Shown piece after piece: positions 6,963 through 14,220 of a DNA stretch of 18,690 nt. Position numbers and translations under genes: made by a program. Every line of letters begins with the position of its first letter. Position 1 is the stretch's first letter. Under the pieces are notes generated by a model. The model ran no database searches. It was not told the origin of the DNA and saw nothing but the letters and a program-made list of their open reading frames with translations. This DNA is from Rickettsiales bacterium. GTDB taxonomy: Bacteria > Pseudomonadota > Alphaproteobacteria > Rickettsiales > UBA1997. The DNA lies in contig JALQXY010000039.1 of assembly GCA_023262945.1 (NCBI GenBank), forward strand, positions 1 through 18,690, given 5' to 3'.

Positions 6963-7768
6963 AACTTGTTGGTATTCTCAATATTACTCCCGACTCTTTT
7001 AGCGATGGTGGCAAATATTTTGACACCAGTAAAGCCTTGTATCATACCAAAGAATTGCTAAAAGATGGCGCTGATATTATAGATATTGGCGCCGAATCAA
7101 CTCGCCCCAACGCTAAAATCCTTTCTGATAAAGAGGAATGGAGTCGCCTAAAAAACACTTTACCGCAAATTATTTGTGAAATTAAGAATTTTAATCAGCA
7201 AAATTCTAGGAATGTCAAAATCAGTATAGATTCTTATCATTTTAACACCATAAAGCGTGCCTATGAACTAGGAATCGACATAATTAATGATGTTAGCGGA
7301 CTTGTTAATGAAGATGTTATAAAATTTATTGCCCAAAATAAAATCACCACTATTTTAATGCATAATCTGGCAATTCATTCAAATCCAAATTTAATAGTAA
7401 ATCAACATCTTAATATAAATCATCAAATTATCAAATGGGGGCGCAAAAAAATTAAAATATTAAATGAATATGGCGTAAACAAGCAGCAATTAATATTTGA
7501 CCCTGGAATTGGATTTAGTAAAAACGCTACACAATCAATTCAAATTCTAAAAAACATCAATTACTACAGAATTCTTGAACTGCCATTATATATCGGACAC
7601 TCAATGAAAAGCTTTTTAAATAGCATAGATTTAGAGGGTGATTTAAAAACAAAAACCTTGACGGTGTCGAAATTTTTAATTAACAAAGTTGATTATCTAA
7701 GAGTTCATGATGTCGCTTCTCACAAAGAAATTATGCCATTTTCTAATTTTAAAATTGCCAATCTTTAA
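6956..7768 (+). CDS. folP: Dihydropteroate synthase FolP
   Basis: Folate synthesis enzyme joining p-aminobenzoate to hydroxymethyl-dihydropterin pyrophosphate in the cytosol. It is a 270-aa TIM barrel of normal length. Signatures are GILNITPDSFSDGG (6-19, with Asn9), GADIIDIGAESTRP (38-51), SIDSYHF with Asp92, INDVSGL with Asp112, FDPGIGFSK with Asp182, the pterin-binding lysine loop GHSMKSF (Lys218), and RVHD (249-252). Two departures from the usual pattern are GHSMKS where most members have (G)xSRKS, and MHNL where MHM+G is common. The ATG at 6956 overlaps the pstA stop (ATGGTAA), implying translational coupling. folK and folB are not here. Confidence 0.93.
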   Translation: MVKLVGILNITPDSFSDGGKYFDTSKALYHTKELLKDGADIIDIGAESTRPNAKILSDKEEWSRLKNTLPQIICEIKNFNQQNSRNVKISIDSYHFNTIKRAYELGIDIINDVSGLVNEDVIKFIAQNKITTILMHNLAIHSNPNLIVNQHLNINHQIIKWGRKKIKILNEYGVNKQQLIFDPGIGFSKNATQSIQILKNINYYRILELPLYIGHSMKSFLNSIDLEGDLKTKTLTVSKFLINKVDYLRVHDVASHKEIMPFSNFKIANL

Positions 7769-7775
7769 CTTTTTC

Positions 7776-7803
7776 GCTTAAAGATGAGAAATGATATTTA
7801 AGC
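7776..7803. terminator. Weak hairpin between convergent folP and virB9
   Basis: GCTTAAA (7776-7782) pairs with TTTAAGC (7797-7803) around a 14-nt loop in the 34-bp space between the stop codons of folP and virB9. On the plus strand a T5 run follows three bases later. The stem is short and the large loop makes this uncertain. Confidence 0.35.
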
Positions 7804-8672
7804 TACCTTTTTAAAGCTTTATTGTTATAAATGCATAATAGACTACCCGATAATCTAAGGGTAAATTGAGTTGATATTGCAGGCACTACGACATATTTAT
7901 CGCGCACTATGTAATTCATAGGCTGCTCCGTTCCTCCTGGGCTTACTATGCTTATATTTGGAATTATTTTATTATCATTAGCAAACTGAAAATATGTCTC
8001 TCTTTCATTATCATAAACCTTTATTGGTGCAATATTATCAGCCCTTCCAGCAACACTATAATCAAAATTAAGGCTAGATTTATCGGGATTTCTGGTTAAA
8101 ATTTTGGGCAAATTATCATCGACTCGAGCCTTTGGGTAAGGGGTTTGGATATTATCAACTGGAGCTTCGGGCAAATTAGGTATAGGTAAAGGTATCCGCT
8201 CTTGAAGGGGGTTAGCTGCAATATTTGGCACTGCAAGCTGCGGCGGCAAAGGCAAAGGCTGACCAATTTGTGGATAAAAGAAGCGCACGGTATAAACTAG
8301 GCTTTCATCAGCCTTGCCGCTAAATTCATCTGATCTTATGTCAAAATGATAAGTTCTTTTATTGGTAATTATTGTCATATTGGTATGAGCTGCAATTTCT
8401 AGCGGTCTAACGAACAACCTCTTTCCCGCAGGTGTAAGACGCCACGCAAAAGCTTCACCAATCGAAATCATCTCAATTTCTTCATCTTCAGAAAATTCTA
8501 TGAAGGATTGATAATTATAGTAAAATTTTAATTCATAAACTTCGTTAGGATTATAAACTAAAGTTCTTATTCTTGAATCGGTAGTAATAGGAACTTGAGC
8601 GTTAACAGCGGTTGCTAAAAGTGTAAAACAAAAAAATATTACTGCACAAACCCTACTTAACCAAAAAAACAT
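7803..8672 (-). CDS. virB9: Type IV secretion system protein VirB9
   Basis: Periplasmic/outer-membrane component of the VirB type IV secretion core complex, working with VirB7 and VirB10. The 289-aa protein opens with a Sec signal peptide (hydrophobic 8-23, likely cleavage after AVNA, about 25). The N-terminal VirB9 domain (about 28-134) contains RIRTLVYNPNEVYEL and NMTIITNKRTYHFDI. A proline-rich linker (136-180) follows, then a C-terminal domain (200-289) with NYIVRDKYVVVPAISTQFTLRL, the region that contacts VirB7/VirB10 in other systems. Both domains are present, so it appears intact. It lies 297 bp downstream of virB8 in the same direction. No other vir gene is in the window, which fits the scattered vir genes of Rickettsiales. 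Confidence 0.9.
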   Translation of the reverse strand: MFFWLSRVCAVIFFCFTLLATAVNAQVPITTDSRIRTLVYNPNEVYELKFYYNYQSFIEFSEDEEIEMISIGEAFAWRLTPAGKRLFVRPLEIAAHTNMTIITNKRTYHFDIRSDEFSGKADESLVYTVRFFYPQIGQPLPLPPQLAVPNIAANPLQERIPLPIPNLPEAPVDNIQTPYPKARVDDNLPKILTRNPDKSSLNFDYSVAGRADNIAPIKVYDNERETYFQFANDNKIIPNISIVSPGGTEQPMNYIVRDKYVVVPAISTQFTLRLSGSLLCIYNNKALKR

Positions 8673-8969
8673 TTATTTTTCTTAAACTTTTCAAATCAAA
8701 ATAGTAACATTGATTAAATCTAAATTCGTCATAGAAAATTACTTTATTTCATCATAACTATCTATCTGATTTAATAACCTAAATCAACTTTCTATTGTCG
8801 GATTTGGGTTAAATTTGCCAATTCAAATGAATTATCTTACTCAAAGATAAAATCAACATAACTTATTATAGATTAATTTTATATAATTTACAATTCACAT
8901 TTCACAGCCACTTTAAAATATTTTGATTTTAAAAAACAAAAAATAAAAATATTCTCAATTAAAAAAGTG
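8673..8969 (-). other. virB8-virB9 spacer with an imperfect hairpin
   Basis: No gene is seen in this AT-rich 297-bp spacer. An imperfect inverted repeat, AACCTAAATC / GATTTGGGTT with one G:T-type mismatch and a 15-nt loop, spans 8775-8811. A smaller perfect one, TGATTTA/TAAATCA, overlaps its left arm (from about 8767). The string GATTTGGGTTAAA also occurs at 16145-16157 beside repeat C. It could be an attenuator, terminator or the 5' region of a separate virB9 promoter; nothing decides between these. Confidence 0.4.
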
Positions 8970-9638
8970 CTAATAGCTAAAAATTTCTTCCTCAATTAAC
9001 AATTTACTAACCTGAAATCCAAGGGGGTTAACCATTCTTTCTTCCATTGTTAAGCTAATATTTGGAGCAAAATAAAAGGTCATGGTTACAATCTCGTCCT
9101 TTTTGATTATGGGTGAATTTTCATTAACTTTAATTGATCTTAATATCCGAAGGCGCAAATTTGAAGAATCAATATATCTCATTGATTTGATTCTAACATC
9201 TATCTTGCCACCAACGCCAAGCTGTCTTGGATTGATTCTACTCTTAAAATCGGCATAAACCTTAGGAACGGAAAATAAACGAACCTCTTCCACATTATCC
9301 TTATATGTTCTTGGATCATAGGCTAAGGCGGCATCTAGAAATTTTTGTATAAAATATCTTTTAACTGCATCATTACCTGTAAATCTTGTAGCGGTTTCAT
9401 TGTCAACAATAGTGGCTACGCCAGTTTTTTGCTCAAGCTCAATTACATAAGGATCCAGCGATTTTGAAGCGATAATTTTTTTAACAAAAAGAACTGCCAC
9501 AGAAACTGAGATAATGGAGCATGCTGTTAAAATAAGAAGTATATTTCTTTGTACAACAACAATCTGATAGCGATTAGAATACCAACTTCTAACCTGAACT
9601 TTAGGTTCTTTTTTGTTCTTTTTTTTAAAAGTTGCCAT
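8970..9638 (-). CDS. virB8: Type IV secretion system protein VirB8
   Basis: Bitopic inner-membrane assembly factor of the VirB type IV secretion system. The 222-aa protein has a short basic cytoplasmic N-terminus (1-30), one membrane helix (about 32-52, ILLILTACSIISVSVAVLFV), and a periplasmic NTF2-like domain that ends with the family signature NPLGFQVSKLLIEEEIF near residues 204-220. The length is normal for the family. The ATG at 9638 gives a compact cytoplasmic N-terminus. It is followed by virB9 on the same strand, so the pair probably forms a small vir islet. Rickettsiales often carry duplicated virB8 and virB9; whether this is the main or the second copy cannot be told here. Confidence 0.9.
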   Translation of the reverse strand: MATFKKKNKKEPKVQVRSWYSNRYQIVVVQRNILLILTACSIISVSVAVLFVKKIIASKSLDPYVIELEQKTGVATIVDNETATRFTGNDAVKRYFIQKFLDAALAYDPRTYKDNVEEVRLFSVPKVYADFKSRINPRQLGVGGKIDVRIKSMRYIDSSNLRLRILRSIKVNENSPIIKKDEIVTMTFYFAPNISLTMEERMVNPLGFQVSKLLIEEEIFSY

Positions 9639-9877
9639 CTATAGTAAACAAAAATTTCAGAGATTAATAAATTTATACCTAGCTTCTCTTTGGTAATGCC
9701 ATTTCTCACTTTTTTAATCTTTAACAATTTTAAAGATGCAGTTTGGCGTTGCGCCTTTTTAAAAATAAACTTTTGCACACAGCGCTAGCTCGCTATTTTA
9801 AAAGAGAGAGCTTCGAAGCTAAAATAACAACATAATAATTCAATAAATAATACCGATTTAAATTAAATTTTAGAATA
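9639..9877. other. Gene-free spacer upstream of virB8 with small palindromes
   Basis: No supportable gene is seen. Small inverted repeats are ATCTTTAA/TTAAAGAT with a 5-nt loop (9717-9737), GGCG/CGCC followed by a T5 run (about 9747-9763), and the 12-bp palindrome AGCTTCGAAGCT (9809-9820). The last is flanked by TATTTTA (9794-9800) and TAAAATA (9820-9826). The virB8 promoter is expected here but I could not pick a convincing one. Confidence 0.4.
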
Positions 9878-9899
9878 ATGCCAATTCCCATCTAAAAAT
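9878..9899. repeat. Solo family A terminal repeat
   Basis: ATGCCAATTCCCATCTAAAA differs by one base from the terminal inverted repeat of family A (compare 16174 and the reverse complement of 16292-16312). No family A interior or second end follows. Repeat B copy 3 begins 11 bp further on. Confidence 0.6.
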
Positions 9900-9909
9900 G
9901 AAAAATATA

Positions 9910-10010
9910 AAGTTAGAATTTTAATTTTTTTTAAAACTTTTAATAGATTAGATTTACTATTGCTACAAATATAAATAAATTAATTGTAAGTAAAATTACC
10001 AAAATTCGTT
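9910..10010 (+). repeat. Repeat family B, copy 3 (longest copy)
   Basis: This copy joins both halves of the family. Positions 9910-9960 match the reverse complement of 2540-2594, and 9961-10010 match 2808-2857 and 18122-18168 (CTACAAAT...TAAGTAAAATTACCAAAATTCGTT). It is non-coding and sits between virB8 and iscR. Confidence 0.75.
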
Positions 10011-10095
10011 AATTTACAAGGATCCTAGTGTGTCGTTGTTTTTTAAGATCATGTTTTGCAATAATCGGGCTTGCTTTTTACGGCACAGAAAATAA

Positions 10096-10112
10096 CCTAC
10101 TAATATAGTAGG
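10096..10112. promoter_or_regulatory. Perfect 17-bp palindrome, candidate operator of the isc operon
   Basis: CCTACTA-ATA-TAGTAGG is a perfect inverted repeat 48 bp before the iscR start. A possible -35 (TTTACG, 10077-10082) and -10 (TAATAT, 10101-10106) with an 18-bp spacer would put the palindrome over the -10 element, a suitable place for repression. IscR proteins commonly repress their own operon. The sequence does not obviously match the E. coli IscR type 1 consensus, so assignment to IscR is inference. Confidence 0.45.
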
Positions 10113-10160
10113 ATAATAACAAAGTTTTATCTTTTTATCTTTAACCTTATCTTTAGATTT

Positions 10161-10559
10161 ATGATTTTAACTTCTAAAGGCAGATATGCGGTCATTGCCG
10201 TTGTTGATATATCGAATCAACCAATCAACAAGCCTATAACGCTTGCCATGATTGCTAAAAAAAATAATATATCAATATCATATTTAGAGCAAATATTTAT
10301 TAAGCTTAAAAAAAGCAATATCGTTAAAGCAATTCGTGGCCCAGGAGGTGGCTATGTTTTGGGTAGAAATGGATCAGACATTAATATAGCTGATATTATG
10401 AAAGCAATCGATGAGCCAATAAAAATTACCAATTGCCAAGGAAAAAAGAATTGTGGCAAAGATTTAAGCCAATGCCGAACTCATCATTTGTGGCATGGTC
10501 TCGAAAAGAAGATATATCAATATCTAGAATCAATTTCAGTACCTGATATATGTCGTTAA
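10161..10559 (+). CDS. iscR: Rrf2-family iron-sulfur regulator IscR
   Basis: A [2Fe-2S]-binding transcription factor that senses iron-sulfur cluster supply and usually represses the isc operon. The 132-aa protein has the Rrf2 winged-helix N-terminus (MILTSKGRYAVIAVVDI), a recognition region around ISISYLEQIFIKLK (37-50) and the wing GPGGGYVLGR (60-69). Cluster ligands are Cys92, Cys98 and Cys105, with His108 after the last Cys. This is the IscR pattern with one extra residue in the second Cys spacing compared with E. coli (92/98/104, His107). It is first in the operon, and its last 10 bases overlap the next gene's ATG (10550). A palindrome at 10096-10112 is a candidate operator. Confidence 0.93.
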   Translation: MILTSKGRYAVIAVVDISNQPINKPITLAMIAKKNNISISYLEQIFIKLKKSNIVKAIRGPGGGYVLGRNGSDINIADIMKAIDEPIKITNCQGKKNCGKDLSQCRTHHLWHGLEKKIYQYLESISVPDICR

Positions 10560-11680
10560 TATATTTTGACAACAATTCAACAATGAAAGCTTATCCTCAA
10601 GCGATTGAGGCGTTTAATATGGCTGCAAATGAGTCACTAAACAATTTATCGATTCATCAATTAGGGCGCAAAGCAGAAAATATTGTAGAAAATGCTCGCC
10701 AAGAAATTAGTCACTTTTTAAATGCCAATAACTTTGAAGTTATTTTTACTAGCAGCGCTACCGAAGCTTCTAATATGGCGATTTTTGGCCTTAATGTTAA
10801 ATCTATAATTATTTCAAAAATCGAGCATGCAGCTCTTTATAATTGCCGCCCCTTTGGCAAGAATATTTTAGAGTTTGGTGTTGATAAAAATGGCGTTTTT
10901 GATTTAGTTGAACTACAAAATATAATTAATCGCCAAGAAAATGGTAATTTTTTAGTGGTTGCAATGCTTGCCAATAACGAAACTGGTACAATTCAACCAG
11001 TCAAAGAAATTGCAAAAATGGTTCATCAAAAAGGCGGCTTGATATTATGCGATATAGTGCAAGCAATTGGCAAAATTGAAGTTGATTTAGAAGATTTAAA
11101 TATTGATTTAGCAACTATTTCATCTCATAAAATTGGTGGATTACAAGGAGTTGGAGCTTTATTACTCAAGAAAGGAATAGAAGTAAAGCCTTTTATTTTT
11201 GGTGGAGGACAGGAAAGAAATAAAAGAGCAGGAACGGTTAACGTGTCAGGAGTGGCGGCTTTTGGCGCTGCGTGCAAAATTAAAAAAACCAAGAATGATT
11301 CAATGAATTATTACTATGATAAAGTTAAAGAATTGCGTGACTATCTTGAATATCAAATCACTAGAATTGCCAATGATGATGTAGTTATTTTTGGAAAAAA
11401 ATCTTTAAGGCTTCCAAATACTTCATTTTTTGCTACTAATAATTGCTTAACTCAAACACAAATTATACAATTTGATCTAAACAATATATGCGTAAGCGGT
11501 GGCGCTACTTGCTCATCGGGCTCTTTAAAAGAATCAAGAGTTTTAAAGGCGATGAAAATTAATAACAATATCGCTGGCTGCGCTATTAGAATTAGCTTAA
11601 GAGAAGATAATTCCTTAGAAGAGATCGATCAGTTTATTGATATTTGGCAAAAAATTTACAAAAAACAAAATTTAAAATAA
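10550..11680 (+). CDS. Cysteine desulfurase, NifS/IscS-like (first of a tandem pair)
   Basis: PLP-dependent class V aminotransferase fold enzyme predicted to release sulfur from cysteine. The 376-aa protein keeps the catalytic set: His93 (SKIEHAAL), Asp168 (ILCDIVQ), the PLP Schiff-base lysine Lys194 (SSHKIGG), and the sulfur-accepting Cys321 in SGGATCSSGSLKESRVL. It lacks the C-terminal IscU-docking tail (LSPLWEM...) that the next gene has. The ATG at 10550 overlaps the end of iscR and the next desulfurase begins 3 bp after its stop. I recall the same tandem in Rickettsia. The real substrate partner of this paralogue is unclear; it may supply sulfur for tRNA thiolation or assist IscS. Confidence 0.9.
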   Translation: MSLIYFDNNSTMKAYPQAIEAFNMAANESLNNLSIHQLGRKAENIVENARQEISHFLNANNFEVIFTSSATEASNMAIFGLNVKSIIISKIEHAALYNCRPFGKNILEFGVDKNGVFDLVELQNIINRQENGNFLVVAMLANNETGTIQPVKEIAKMVHQKGGLILCDIVQAIGKIEVDLEDLNIDLATISSHKIGGLQGVGALLLKKGIEVKPFIFGGGQERNKRAGTVNVSGVAAFGAACKIKKTKNDSMNYYYDKVKELRDYLEYQITRIANDDVVIFGKKSLRLPNTSFFATNNCLTQTQIIQFDLNNICVSGGATCSSGSLKESRVLKAMKINNNIAGCAIRISLREDNSLEEIDQFIDIWQKIYKKQNLK

Positions 11681-11682
11681 TT

Positions 11683-12906
11683 ATGAAATTACCAATTTAC
11701 ATGGATTATCAATCAACAACGCCAATTGACCCAAGAGTGATTGAAGTTATGCATAAATCTATGATTGATGATTTTGGTAACCCCCACTCTCGAACTCATT
11801 CATACGGATGGACGGCTGAAGAGAAGGTTGAAATTGCTCGTCGCCAAATTGCTGATGTTATCAAAGCAGATCCTAAGGAAATATTTTTTACTTCTGGCGC
11901 TACCGAATCAAACAATATTTCCCTTAAAGGGGTGGCTCGTTTTTATGGTAAAAGCGGCAAAAACCATATAATAACCCTAATAACAGAGCATAAATGCGTT
12001 ATAAACTCAGCTCGCGATCTTGAGCAAGAAGGTTTTAAGGTTACATTTTTATCGGTTAACCAAGACGGAACTGTTGATTTGAATAAATTAAAAGATGCCA
12101 TTAGCGCAGAAACTTGCTTAGTATCTATAATGGCTGTTAATAACGAAATCGGCACAATTCAACCCTTAAAAGAAATTGGCCAAATTTGTCGTGATAAGGG
12201 AGTGTTTTTTCATAGTGATGCGGCGCAAGCCTTTGGCAAAGTGGCTCTAGATGTTAATGATATGAATATTGATTTAATGAGCATTTCTGGTCACAAGATT
12301 TACGGACCAAAGGGTATAGGGGCAATTTATATTCGTCGTAGGCCAAGAGTTAGGATAAAATCTATAATTAGTGGCGGCGGACAAGAAAGAGGGATTAGAT
12401 CTGGCACGGTGCCAACTTTTTTAGCCGTTGGTTTTGGAGAGGCTGCGCGTATTGCCAATCAAGAAATGAAAAAAGATCTTGATCATGTTAAAAAACTAGC
12501 AACTAAGTTTTATCAATCAATTATGAGCGAAGGTCATATTTATTTAAATGGACCAGAAATTAATGATAGCACTAGACGCTATCCAGGTAATTTAAATTTA
12601 TCTTTTGCGGGAATTGAGGGGGAATCTATGATTATGGCCATCAAAGATTTGGCTGTTTCTTCTGGATCAGCCTGCACTTCAGCATCTTTGGAGTCATCTT
12701 ATGTATTACACGCTTTAGGCGTTGATGATGAATTGTCTCACACATCAATTCGTTTTGGTATTGGACGCTTCACGAATGAAGAAGAAATTGATTATGCGAT
12801 CAATCTAGTAAAATCCAAAATACACAAATTAAGAGAATTGAGTCCTTTATGGGAAATGATGCAAGAAGGAATTGATTTAAAGTCAATAAACTGGCAATCG
12901 CATTAA
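11683..12906 (+). CDS. iscS: Cysteine desulfurase IscS
   Basis: PLP enzyme that converts L-cysteine to L-alanine and hands persulfide sulfur to IscU and other acceptors. From the ATG at 11683 it is 407 aa, as expected. An in-frame ATG at 11644 would add 13 residues from inside the preceding gene and is rejected because MKLPIYMDYQSTTPID is the standard N-terminus. Catalytic residues seen are His103 (TEHKCV), Asp179 (HSDAAQAFGK), the PLP lysine Lys205 (SGHKIYGPKG) and the mobile-loop Cys331 (SSGSACTSASLESSYVL). The C-terminus carries the IscS hallmark LSPLWEMMQEGIDLKSINW, absent from the upstream paralogue. iscU follows after 47 bp. Confidence 0.97.
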   Translation: MKLPIYMDYQSTTPIDPRVIEVMHKSMIDDFGNPHSRTHSYGWTAEEKVEIARRQIADVIKADPKEIFFTSGATESNNISLKGVARFYGKSGKNHIITLITEHKCVINSARDLEQEGFKVTFLSVNQDGTVDLNKLKDAISAETCLVSIMAVNNEIGTIQPLKEIGQICRDKGVFFHSDAAQAFGKVALDVNDMNIDLMSISGHKIYGPKGIGAIYIRRRPRVRIKSIISGGGQERGIRSGTVPTFLAVGFGEAARIANQEMKKDLDHVKKLATKFYQSIMSEGHIYLNGPEINDSTRRYPGNLNLSFAGIEGESMIMAIKDLAVSSGSACTSASLESSYVLHALGVDDELSHTSIRFGIGRFTNEEEIDYAINLVKSKIHKLRELSPLWEMMQEGIDLKSINWQSH

Positions 12907-12953
12907 AAAGTTCTAAATATTAAAAATATTAATTTTAACCTAAATTTTAAAAA

Positions 12954-13349
12954 ATGGCATATTCAAAAAAACTCTTAGATCACTATGAAAACCCTAAAAA
13001 TGTTGGCTCTTTTTCCAAAGAGGAAGAAAATGTTGGCACTGGATTGGTTGGCGCTCCGGCTTGTGGCGATGTTATGAAGTTGCAAATTAAAGTTTCAGAA
13101 GATGGCACAATTGAAGATGCTAAATTTAAAACTTTTGGCTGCGGTTCGGCAATTGCCTCTAGCTCTTTGGCGACTGAGTGGATCAAGGGACAAAATATTG
13201 AAGAAGCAATAAAAATATCAAACAAACAGATTGCTGAGGAGCTTTCATTGCCGCCAGTTAAAATTCATTGCTCTTTGTTAGCAGAAGAGGCCATTAAATC
13301 AGCTGTGGAAGATTACAAATCAAAAAAATCTCTCAATAAAAATAATTGA
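12954..13349 (+). CDS. iscU: Iron-sulfur cluster scaffold protein IscU
   Basis: Scaffold on which IscS sulfur and iron are assembled into [2Fe-2S] clusters before chaperone-assisted transfer. The 131-aa protein has all ligand residues at canonical numbers: Cys37 and Asp39 (PACGDVMKL), Cys63 (TFGCGSAIA), His105 and Cys106. The HscA-recognition motif LPPVK is intact at 99-103. The ATG at 12954 gives the typical N-terminus MAYSKKLLDHYENPKNVG. It is fourth in the operon, and iscA begins 6 bp after its stop. Confidence 0.97.
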   Translation: MAYSKKLLDHYENPKNVGSFSKEEENVGTGLVGAPACGDVMKLQIKVSEDGTIEDAKFKTFGCGSAIASSSLATEWIKGQNIEEAIKISNKQIAEELSLPPVKIHCSLLAEEAIKSAVEDYKSKKSLNKNN

Positions 13350-13355
13350 TTGTAG

Positions 13356-13724
13356 ATGAAATTTTCAGAGTCAGGAAATCCAATTGTTGATTATTTAACT
13401 ATTTCAGATGAAGCATTGATTCAAATCAGAAATTTGTTAAAAAGCAGAAATGAACCATGCGAAGGAATTAGAATCGCAGTTAGAACCAGAGGCTGCTCTG
13501 GTTTGAGCTATAATATCGAATACGCTATAAAAGATAAAAATATTACTAAATTTGACGATATAGTTATTAAGGATAATATAAATATTTATATTGATCCCAA
13601 AATTTCTATGTTTTTAATCGGCAGCGAAATGATCTATAAAGAAGATGATCTTGAATCGGGCTTTGATTTTGCTAATCCTAACGAAAAAGGTCGCTGCGGA
13701 TGCGGAGAAAGTTTTAAAGTTTAG
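13356..13724 (+). CDS. iscA: A-type iron-sulfur carrier protein IscA
   Basis: A-type carrier that delivers iron-sulfur clusters, or iron, to client proteins. The 122-aa protein has the three conserved cysteines: Cys47 in RGCSGLSY, then Cys114 and Cys116 in GRCGCGESF near the C-terminus. An N-terminal stretch of about 12 residues precedes the usual LTISDEAL start of the domain. Family members IscA, ErpA and SufA cannot be told apart safely by sequence alone; the name follows operon position. hscB begins 1 bp after its stop. Confidence 0.93.
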   Translation: MKFSESGNPIVDYLTISDEALIQIRNLLKSRNEPCEGIRIAVRTRGCSGLSYNIEYAIKDKNITKFDDIVIKDNINIYIDPKISMFLIGSEMIYKEDDLESGFDFANPNEKGRCGCGESFKV

Positions 13725-13725
13725 A

Positions 13726-14220
13726 ATGGTTAATTTTTTTGCAATATTCAATTTAAAAGAGTGTTTTAATATAGATAAGGCATTATTAGACACAATTTAT
13801 TTTGATTTTCAAAATAAATTTCATCCAGATAAAGCCTCGGCGCAAGATATTAAAAAATCTATAAATATCAACGAAGGTTATGCGATATTAAGTGATGATT
13901 TTCTAAGAGCTTGCCATTTATTAGCTCTTAAAGATGTTGATATTTTAAAAGATGATAAATCGATTAAAGTTGAGCAAAATACCTTATTAGAAATTTTAGA
14001 ATTACAAGAGCAAATTGCGATTGAAAGTGATATTAAAAATATAAATGATATGGTTACCAAAATTACAAAAAACATCAATCATTTAATTTTACAATCAATC
14101 GTCATGATGGATAATTCAAGCTACAAAGAGGCAGCGCAAATATTAGTCAAGGCCAAGTATTTTAAAAAATGTATTGCCGACCTTAAGACAAAAAAGAAAA
14201 ATCTAAAAAATGCCAATTAA
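13726..14220 (+). CDS. hscB: Fe-S assembly co-chaperone HscB (J-domain protein)
   Basis: J-domain co-chaperone that brings IscU to HscA and stimulates its ATPase. The chosen ATG at 13726 gives 164 aa starting MVNFFAIFNLKECFNID, which fits the family. An ATG at 13645 is also in frame but lies inside iscA and would add an unrelated 27-residue leader. The J domain carries HPD at 33-35 (NKFHPDKAS), followed by the second conserved segment INEGYAILSDDFLRACHLL and a helical C-terminal HSCB oligomerisation/IscU-binding domain. The last 11 bases overlap the start of hscA, so the two products, which act together, are translationally coupled. Confidence 0.93.
   Translation: MVNFFAIFNLKECFNIDKALLDTIYFDFQNKFHPDKASAQDIKKSININEGYAILSDDFLRACHLLALKDVDILKDDKSIKVEQNTLLEILELQEQIAIESDIKNINDMVTKITKNINHLILQSIVMMDNSSYKEAAQILVKAKYFKKCIADLKTKKKNLKNAN

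Noticed and set aside
9527..9778. 83-codon minus-strand reading frame overlapping the virB8 start
   Set aside because: It covers the virB8 5' end in a different frame, has a lysine/isoleucine-rich composition expected from AT-rich spacer, and shows no motif.
11644..11682. Upstream start for iscS giving 420 aa
   Set aside because: It lies inside the end of the first desulfurase gene and the added MAKNLQKTKFKII is not part of IscS; the ATG at 11683 yields the family-standard N-terminus.
13645..13725. Upstream start for hscB giving a 191-aa protein
   Set aside because: The extra 27 residues come from inside iscA in another frame and do not resemble any HscB; the ATG at 13726 gives the expected J-domain N-terminus.
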